From positions 1-64,000 of the forward strand of contig NZ_ASJC01000003.1 of NCBI RefSeq assembly GCF_000691145.1: a stretch of DNA of 64,000 nucleotides, in the 5' to 3' direction. The DNA comes from Bacillus altitudinis 41KF2b. Lineage in GTDB: Bacteria > Bacillota > Bacilli > Bacillales > Bacillaceae. Shown here one piece after another: positions 57,248 to 64,000 of the stretch. The translations under genes were made by a program, and so were the position numbers. Position 1 is the stretch's first letter. Every line of letters begins with the position of its first letter. The notes below the pieces were generated by a model. The model searched no databases, was not told the origin of the DNA, and saw only the letters and a list, made by a program, of their open reading frames with translations.

Positions 57248-59476
57248 TTAAATATCTTGTTCTGTATCTATTTTAGCCGGCTTTTTCAGCTCACGGCCTT
57301 TCCATATCAGCCAAATTTGTGCCGCAATGTAAAGGGATGAATACACCCCTGTTAATAGGCCGACAAGTAAGGCGATGGAGAAGTTTGTAATAGATGCTGA
57401 ACCGAAAATGAGAAGTGCAATCACCACTACAAGTACAGTGAGTACAGTGTTCACAGAACGCGTAAAGGTTTGCTGTAAACTTAAATTCACAATGTACGAT
57501 AAATCTTCGATCGTTTTCGGTTTGCGTTTCTTCATTTGCTCACGCACCCTGTCGAAGGTGACAATCGTGTCATTGATCGAGTACCCAATGACCGTGAGTA
57601 TCGCTGCAATGAAGGTGACATCCACCTCTAAACGCGTAATGCTAAAGAAGGCAACGATAAAGAATGCGTCGTATAGCAGAGAGGCAATCGCTGCAATCGC
57701 CATTTTATACTCAAATCGGATAGATACATATAAGATAATCCCGATTGAAGCTATGATGATAGCGTATAATGCATTACGTGCCAGCTCTTTTCCGACTGTC
57801 GGAGACACTGTACTTACGTTAGGCTCCGTTCCGTATTTATCTTTGAAGTAATCTTTCACTTCAGCGATTTTTTCTTTATTCGGAACACCGACAAATCGAG
57901 CTGCTGCTTGATTTTCTTTTTGCCCCGATAACACAACACTGTCTGTCTCAAGGTCTAGCTTTTTAAAATCTTGCTCCACCTGTTCTGTTGACAGTTTATG
58001 GTCACTTTGAATATCAACTCTAGTACCACTTGCAAAGTCAATACCTGCATTGAGCTTGAAGATCGACAGCACAATGATTCCAGCAATGGTAACGGCTGCT
58101 GAGAAAATCATAAAGCCTTTACGTTTGCTGACAAAATCCCATTTATCAAATGGTGTTTTCGGTTCAGTATTTTCTGTTGTTTCATGAATATCGATGATGT
58201 CTTTCTGACGAACACCAAACCAGCCTTTTCTGCGGTCGAAATAACGGCTTTCTACAAGTAATCCAAGAAGGAATCTTGATAGGAAGACAGCCGTGATAAA
58301 GCTTGTCAAAATCGATAGGATAAGCATGGTTGCAAACCCTTTGACAGAGCTTGTTCCAAAGAAGAATAGAACCCCGCCGGCAATAATACTTGTTAAGTTT
58401 GCATCAAAGATCGTGGCAAATGATCTGCGGTTACCCGATCTGAAAGCAGAACGGACAGATTTACCGAGCTTGAGCTCTTCTTTAATCCGCTCATACGTAA
58501 TAATGTTGGCATCGACAGCCATCCCTACCCCAAGAATCAATGCAGCGATTCCAGGCAGTGTCATGACGGCGCCCATCCAGTCAAAGACTTGCAGTGTGAT
58601 AAAAATATAAGCTGACAGTGTAATGACAGCAACAAGACCTGGTAATCGGTAATAAAACAGCATGAATAAGAAGATAAATGCGATTCCTACAATTCCTGCG
58701 AAGACTGTTTCGTTTAGTGCTTGCTCACCAAACTGTGCACTCACAGATGTTGAATATTTTTCGGTTAATTTTACTGGCAATGCACCGGCATTTAAAATGC
58801 TCGCAAGGTCTTTTGCCTCTTGAACTGTAAAGTTTCCTTCGATTTGTACGTCACTGCTGTTAATTTCTTGGTTTACATTCGGCGCAGATACATACTTATG
58901 ATTTGATTTAGAGACTTCTTTTTTGAAGGAATCTCCCTTATGATAATCAAGCCAAATGACAAGCTGATTGTTTGGTGCCATCGCCGCTACTTTTTTTGTC
59001 ACGTCACCAAACTTTTTCGCATCCTTTAGTTTGACTGTCACGATCGGCTCATTCGTTTGATTGAATGTTTGTTTTGCACCATTTTCAACAAGATCAGATC
59101 CGTTTAGAAGCTCTTTGTCATTCGTATCTCTGAAGGAAAGCTGTGCTTCAGTCGATAGAATCTCCCGTGCTCTGTTTTGATCTTTTACGCCCGCAAGCTG
59201 TACGCGGATACGGTTGTTTCCTTCAATCGAAATGTTCGGCTCACTGACCCCAAGCACGTTGGCTCTTCGGTTTAAAGCCTCTACTGTACTGACGAGAACA
59301 CCATTTGTGATCTTGTCTTCTTTTTTCACTGGGTGTACATCATACAGAACTTCAAATCCACCCTGTAAGTCCAGCCCTAGCGTCATATCTTTCGCAACGG
59401 GCTTCGTTAATAAGCCCACACCAGTTCCGATTAACAGAACCACTAAGAAAAACGCAAGTATGCGCCCTTTTTTCAT
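57248..59476 (-). CDS. secDF: Protein-export membrane protein SecDF (fused)
   Basis: 742 aa RND-fold protein, natural fusion of SecD and SecF as in B. subtilis, helping late steps of Sec secretion with the proton gradient. Twelve membrane helices; SecD part about 1-420 with LGLDLQGG (about 33-40) and LGVGMAVDANIITYERIKEE, and SecF part about 455-742 with IGYSINDTIVTFDRVRE. Faces comN across a 41-nt gap. Confidence 0.96.
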   Translation of the reverse strand: MKKGRILAFFLVVLLIGTGVGLLTKPVAKDMTLGLDLQGGFEVLYDVHPVKKEDKITNGVLVSTVEALNRRANVLGVSEPNISIEGNNRIRVQLAGVKDQNRAREILSTEAQLSFRDTNDKELLNGSDLVENGAKQTFNQTNEPIVTVKLKDAKKFGDVTKKVAAMAPNNQLVIWLDYHKGDSFKKEVSKSNHKYVSAPNVNQEINSSDVQIEGNFTVQEAKDLASILNAGALPVKLTEKYSTSVSAQFGEQALNETVFAGIVGIAFIFLFMLFYYRLPGLVAVITLSAYIFITLQVFDWMGAVMTLPGIAALILGVGMAVDANIITYERIKEELKLGKSVRSAFRSGNRRSFATIFDANLTSIIAGGVLFFFGTSSVKGFATMLILSILTSFITAVFLSRFLLGLLVESRYFDRRKGWFGVRQKDIIDIHETTENTEPKTPFDKWDFVSKRKGFMIFSAAVTIAGIIVLSIFKLNAGIDFASGTRVDIQSDHKLSTEQVEQDFKKLDLETDSVVLSGQKENQAAARFVGVPNKEKIAEVKDYFKDKYGTEPNVSTVSPTVGKELARNALYAIIIASIGIILYVSIRFEYKMAIAAIASLLYDAFFIVAFFSITRLEVDVTFIAAILTVIGYSINDTIVTFDRVREQMKKRKPKTIEDLSYIVNLSLQQTFTRSVNTVLTVLVVVIALLIFGSASITNFSIALLVGLLTGVYSSLYIAAQIWLIWKGRELKKPAKIDTEQDI

Positions 59477-59517
59477 TATGTATTTCCTCCTTAAACACCT
59501 GAATCCATTTAGATGGC

Positions 59518-59814
59518 TTATTTCAACAGTTCGTCCAGCATATTCTTGCCATCTTCACTGTCCAAAAAAGCAGACGTTTTAAACGACTGAACGGTTGCAT
59601 AGTTCATAAATTCGCCAATTTTCACAGATAAAATATCTGCAACCATTTCATGAATCGGATACTCTTGTTTTTTCTTCCACTTCTTATTCTCTAAGTATGA
59701 CCATAATTCCTCTAAATCTACATCTTTATAGCCCAAAACGATGAATTCTTCAAGCTTACTGAACAGAAAAGGCTTTAAATGGTCTTTGTATATAGCAGCC
59801 GGATGTTGTGTCAA
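59518..59814 (-). CDS. comN: Post-transcriptional competence regulator ComN
   Basis: 98 aa soluble helical protein (YrzD), matching the small post-transcriptional regulator that B. subtilis needs for comE expression. Start MTQHPAAIYKDHLKPFLFSK, core GYKDVDLEELWSYLENKKWKK. Lies between secDF and the divergent spoVB. ATG 59814 with AAGGGGGAG upstream. Confidence 0.88.
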   Translation of the reverse strand: MTQHPAAIYKDHLKPFLFSKLEEFIVLGYKDVDLEELWSYLENKKWKKKQEYPIHEMVADILSVKIGEFMNYATVQSFKTSAFLDSEDGKNMLDELLK

Positions 59815-59930
59815 TGTGAGGCTCCCCCTTTTCAGTTTTTTATCGAGAGACTTGTCATGCTTGGACGATATACACGCATATCTTATTGTATATGATTCTA
59901 TGTCGTTTGAGAAGGCAGGTGATCTGTGAT

Positions 59931-61481
59931 TTGACGAAGCAAACGTTTTTAAAAGGGACCATTATTTTAATTTTAGCAGGTTTTATTACAAGAATATTGG
60001 GTTTTGTCAATCGAATTGTGATTGCAAGGTTCATTGGTGAAGAAGGCGTAGGGCTTTATATGATGGCAGCGCCTACCTTTTTTCTCGCCGTGACGCTGAC
60101 ACAATTCGGACTTCCTGTTGCGATTAGTAAGCTAGTCGCAGAAGCAGAAGCCCGTGGTGACAAACAGAAAACAAAACGCATTCTAGTGATGTCCCTTGCA
60201 ATAACAGGAACACTCAGCCTGATTTTCACGCCGCTCTTTTTATGGTTTGCCCCTATTATGGCGGAAAATATGCTGACAGATCCTAGAACGGTCTATCCTC
60301 TGCTTGCCATTACACCAGTCGTACCCGTTATTGCGATCTCTAGTGTGTTAAGGGGCTATTTCCAAGGAAGACAGCAAATGAGCCCGCTTGCGATGTCGCA
60401 AGTACTAGAACAGGTCGCAAGAATTTCACTCGTAGCAGTATGTACAACAGCGTTCCTGCCTTATGGAATTGAATACGCAGCAGCAGGCGCCATGATTTCA
60501 TCTGTCATCGGGGAAATGATTTCACTTGCTTACTTACTGATTGCCTTTCGTTATAAAAAGACCATCCGTATCCGAAAACGTTTTTTCAAGGCAATTCATG
60601 ATGGGAAGGACACGTTTAAGCAGCTCATGAGTATTGCCCTGCCAACGACAGGCAGCCGTTTCATCGGCAATATCTCTTGGTTTTTAGAACCGATTGTCGT
60701 CGCGCAAAGCCTTGCGATTGCCGGTTATGCAGCTGTGGAAGCAACAAGGCAGTACGGAGAATTGACAGGACTTGCGCTCACCCTTTTGACACTTCCTAGT
60801 TTTATCACGTATTCTCTCTCCACCGCACTAGTTCCAGCGATTAGTGAGGGGATGGAACAGAACAAACGCAAAACGGTCGAATACCGGCTCAAGCAGGCGA
60901 TGCGCCTTTGTTTATTAAGCGGGGGCATTTCATGTATTATCCTTTTTGTGTATGCAGAAAATTTAACCCTCTTCATGTATGGTTCATCTCATGCCGCCGT
61001 CTATGTAAAATTCATGGCCCCCTTCTTTTTGCTCTATTACTTTCAAGGGCCACTGCAGGCTGTCCTTCAAGCATTAAATTTAGCGGGGGCAGCGATGACC
61101 AACAGTTTGATAGGAGCTGTTGTGAAAACAGGCATGATCTTTGTTCTTGCTTCACAGCCAAGCTTTGGCATTATGGGCGCAGCGCTTGCGATACTCATCG
61201 GCATCGTTCTTGTCACGTTGCTCCATGCGGCAACTGTCGGTAAAGTGCTGCCTATTCATTTACCATTAAAAGAATATGGACTTTGCGTCCTTGTGATCAT
61301 CGGCACTGGGGCGGTCAGCTTATGGATGAAACATCAAGCGAGCGGACTCTTTTCCGCCCCTTTGGAGCTTGTCATGATGATCGTTTTGACGTGCGTGCTG
61401 TATGTCATTCTATTAATTTGTCTTGGGCTAGTGAAACGAGAAGAGCTACGCCGCATCCCCTTTATTGGGAAGCTGCTGTAG
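59931..61481 (+). CDS. spoVB: Stage V sporulation protein B (MurJ-like flippase family)
   Basis: 516 aa, about fourteen membrane helices of the MOP/MVF superfamily; involved in spore cortex synthesis, probably moving lipid-linked precursor. Conserved GFVNRIVIARFIGEEGVGLYMMAAP near the start and the SpoVB-specific GSRFIGNISWFLEPIVVAQS. Start TTG 59931, 6 nt after AGGTGAT. The 15-codon in-frame extension upstream has no ribosome binding site. A mother-cell promoter is expected but was not clearly seen. Confidence 0.95.
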   Translation: MTKQTFLKGTIILILAGFITRILGFVNRIVIARFIGEEGVGLYMMAAPTFFLAVTLTQFGLPVAISKLVAEAEARGDKQKTKRILVMSLAITGTLSLIFTPLFLWFAPIMAENMLTDPRTVYPLLAITPVVPVIAISSVLRGYFQGRQQMSPLAMSQVLEQVARISLVAVCTTAFLPYGIEYAAAGAMISSVIGEMISLAYLLIAFRYKKTIRIRKRFFKAIHDGKDTFKQLMSIALPTTGSRFIGNISWFLEPIVVAQSLAIAGYAAVEATRQYGELTGLALTLLTLPSFITYSLSTALVPAISEGMEQNKRKTVEYRLKQAMRLCLLSGGISCIILFVYAENLTLFMYGSSHAAVYVKFMAPFFLLYYFQGPLQAVLQALNLAGAAMTNSLIGAVVKTGMIFVLASQPSFGIMGAALAILIGIVLVTLLHAATVGKVLPIHLPLKEYGLCVLVIIGTGAVSLWMKHQASGLFSAPLELVMMIVLTCVLYVILLICLGLVKREELRRIPFIGKLL

Positions 61482-61482
61482 C

Positions 61483-62145
61483 TCATTCTTTCTTGATCAC
61501 TTCATCTTTCAAATCAATATAAAAATCCTTCTGATTAAAGCTACAGTAGGAGATCTGCTCGATGTCATGATAGCCTCTTTTGGCAAGCTCCTTTATCAGC
61601 CACTGTTCATCATGGTTGATCTGCTTGAGATGATCATGCTGAACCACACCGTCTGCAATAAGCGGGAGCTCAAGCGCTGCATGTTTGCGCTTGTTTTCTT
61701 TTTCAACAACGGCGAGCTTTCCTGAAGGCTCTAAGATGGCATATGAGACATCCTGGATACTATCGATGTTATTTTCTCTTAATTGAATCAGCAAATCATC
61801 AAAATTGTATCGCTGTTTTCTCATCGCACCCTCATCTATTTTACCGTTGATGATGAGCAGGGCCGGCTTACCGTCGAGAAAACGACGGACACCTTGGAAT
61901 TTTAGTGACAAATAGGCAAGGGTGATTTGAATGAAGGTTAACAGCAGGATCGGCCATACTGTATGTAACATGTGATCCTCTACTTCTTCTATGGCGAGCA
62001 CCGCAATTTCAGCGATCATCATAAAAATAACAAGATCTAAAATACTCAGTTCCCCAATCTCCCTTTTGCCCATTAAACGAAAGATAAACCAAATGAGAAA
62101 ATATAAAATGATCGTTCTCATGGAGATAATTAAGATGTCCTGCAT
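61483..62145 (-). CDS. yrbG: DUF421 membrane protein YrbG
   Basis: 220 aa: three N-terminal membrane helices (about 5-80) and a cytoplasmic/extracytoplasmic DUF421 region with [21 protein letters not shown]-type core. The stop codon lies 1 nt from the convergent spoVB end, so the two 3' ends abut without room for a terminator. Start ATG 62145 after GGAGGGGGTG. Relatives are spore-associated (YetF, YrbG); function not known. Confidence 0.87.
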   Translation of the reverse strand: MQDILIISMRTIILYFLIWFIFRLMGKREIGELSILDLVIFMMIAEIAVLAIEEVEDHMLHTVWPILLLTFIQITLAYLSLKFQGVRRFLDGKPALLIINGKIDEGAMRKQRYNFDDLLIQLRENNIDSIQDVSYAILEPSGKLAVVEKENKRKHAALELPLIADGVVQHDHLKQINHDEQWLIKELAKRGYHDIEQISYCSFNQKDFYIDLKDEVIKKE

Positions 62146-62310
62146 ATGATGCACCCCCTCCTTCTCCACCATAGCTTGTGTCAAAACACTTTATTTATGT
62201 AGAAAAGAAAGCCTCGGTTTTTATCACGAGAAACATGTCTATTTTTTCTTCTCCGTGAATACATTTTAGTAAAAGACAAGCTTCGGTCAATTGGAGAGGA
62301 GACGAATCAC

Positions 62311-62688
62311 ATGCAGGAAACGAAACAAATAGGAAAAGGCATTTTATCTGGCTTAATTGCTATTTTTGTCGTGATGATTGTGACAAGCTTACTTGTATCA
62401 CTGATGCTTACCTTCACAAGTATGCAGGAATCATCGTTTAAATGGATGATCATGATCTTGTCCTTTGCGGCACTTTTTCTAGGAGGAATGATTTCTGGAG
62501 GGAAAGCAAAGGAACGAGGCTGGCTCATTGGCGCCATGACCTCTTTTATCTTTTCACTCACTGTTTTTTTATTTCAATATTTAGGGTTTGGAGAAACCTT
62601 TTCACCAGAACAATTCATCTATCATGCAGCCTTTTTGGGAATTTGTATGCTAGGGGGAATGATTGGCGTTAATCTTCGGGGCAAATAA
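62311..62688 (+). CDS. yrzE: Small membrane protein YrzE (TIGR04086-type)
   Basis: 125 aa with four membrane helices (about 10-33, 44-60, 68-90, 102-122) and conserved glycine-rich GGMISGGKAKERGW between helices. Function unknown; same position as in B. subtilis, upstream of yajC on the other strand. ATG 62311 with GGAGAGGAG upstream. Confidence 0.87.
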   Translation: MQETKQIGKGILSGLIAIFVVMIVTSLLVSLMLTFTSMQESSFKWMIMILSFAALFLGGMISGGKAKERGWLIGAMTSFIFSLTVFLFQYLGFGETFSPEQFIYHAAFLGICMLGGMIGVNLRGK

Positions 62689-62719
62689 AAAAAGAGCGAA
62701 TGATATCGCTCTTTTTTTA
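62687..62719. terminator. Bidirectional terminator yrzE / yajC
   Basis: AAAAAAAGAGCGA / TCGCTCTTTTTTT with a 6-nt loop between convergent genes, overlapping the yrzE stop. Confidence 0.85.
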
Positions 62720-62737
62720 TCGCTATGTATTGGAGGA

Positions 62738-63004
62738 TTAGCCTTTGTCAGCTAATTCTCTAATAGCACGTCGGTCGAAAGTTAAACGGTTGTTTTCGCT
62801 TGTTTTGATGACCACTTTTGATTCATCAATGTAGTCGATTTCACCGTGTAAACCACCGATTGTGACGATTTTATCGCCTTTTGATAAAGATTGCTGCATC
62901 TGACGCACAGCTTTTTGTTGCTTTTGCTGTGGACGGATTAACAAGAAGTAAAGCACAGCAAACATGACAACAATCATAATGATTGAACCCATACCACCAT
63001 CCAT
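62738..63004 (-). CDS. yajC: Preprotein translocase subunit YajC
   Basis: 88 aa: one N-terminal membrane helix (about 6-24), the family motif FLLIRPQQKQQK, and a cytoplasmic KOW-like domain with GDKIVTIGGLHG. Accessory of SecDF in protein export; downstream of tgt, as is general in bacteria (yrbF in B. subtilis). ATG 63004. Confidence 0.95.
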   Translation of the reverse strand: MDGGMGSIIMIVVMFAVLYFLLIRPQQKQQKAVRQMQQSLSKGDKIVTIGGLHGEIDYIDESKVVIKTSENNRLTFDRRAIRELADKG

Positions 63005-63051
63005 TCTATCTCACCCCTTTCTAAAGCATTGTAAAGCTTTTCGTTTATGCG

Positions 63052-64000
<949 letters not shown>

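Noticed and set aside
59831-59930. Sigma-E promoter for spoVB
   Set aside because: GCATATCT resembles a -35, but no CATACA-like -10 at 14-15 nt could be found, so it is not reported as a feature.

Overview
The window is a 64 kb chromosomal segment of a Bacillus, most likely of the B. pumilus group (pumilus, altitudinis or safensis). From about 10.8 kb to the right edge the gene order follows the B. subtilis yrhC-yrr-yrv-yrb-tgt block almost gene for gene, with AGGAGG-type ribosome binding sites, many TTG/GTG starts and sigma-A promoters. The species call is an inference from divergence and from the rearranged pieces described below. No prophage, IS element, CRISPR array, rRNA or tRNA gene was seen. 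Region by region: 0-9.5 kb is accessory and holds an iron alcohol dehydrogenase with an AGCS amino-acid symporter opposite a LysR regulator, a three-gene ABC-2 exporter resembling linearmycin-type LnrLMN, a glutathione-independent formaldehyde dehydrogenase and a lone methyltransferase. 9.7-10.8 kb is a cluster of very small genes (YjcZ-type, YrzI-type and three orphans). 10.8-15 kb is the methionine-to-cysteine salvage operon yrrT-mtnN-mccA-mccB-yrhC, with yrzA divergent. 15-23.7 kb carries yrrS-pbpI, greA with a long leader, udk, the tRNA wobble-uridine hydroxylation/methylation genes trhP2-trhP1-trmR, and mltG. 23.7-26.9 kb is a biotin-controlled acyl-CoA/thiolase/BioY operon (yhfU-yhfT-yhfS type) lying between mltG and yrzB, where B. 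subtilis has none. 26.9-31 kb is yrzB-yqgF-yrzL and alaS behind an alanine T-box. 31-35.2 kb is yrrI and the glutamine ABC transporter glnQHMP. 35.2-42.3 kb is yrzQ-yrzR-yrrD, recD2, a TPR protein, mnmA-yrvO and cymR, the cysteine regulator expected to control the salvage operon. 42.5-48.5 kb is rarA, tcdA, 6S-1 RNA and aspS-hisS behind a histidine T-box. 48.6-64 kb is yrvJ, dtd, relA, apt, recJ, yrvD, yrvC, secDF, comN, spoVB, yrbG, yrzE, yajC and a truncated tgt. The most interesting material is non-coding: (1) two copies of a structured intergenic repeat, each joined to the terminator of a minus-strand gene, one framed by two GGCTTCC palindromes; (2) inverted repeats that would hide a ribosome binding site in read-through RNA while an internal promoter would start transcription beyond the blocking arm (in front of a 53-aa small gene and in front of recJ); (3) a four-fold TAAGGAAT array with 19-20 bp period upstream of the formaldehyde dehydrogenase; (4) a perfect palindrome inside the promoter of the tRNA wobble-modification operon; and (5) a leader of about 340 nt in front of greA.
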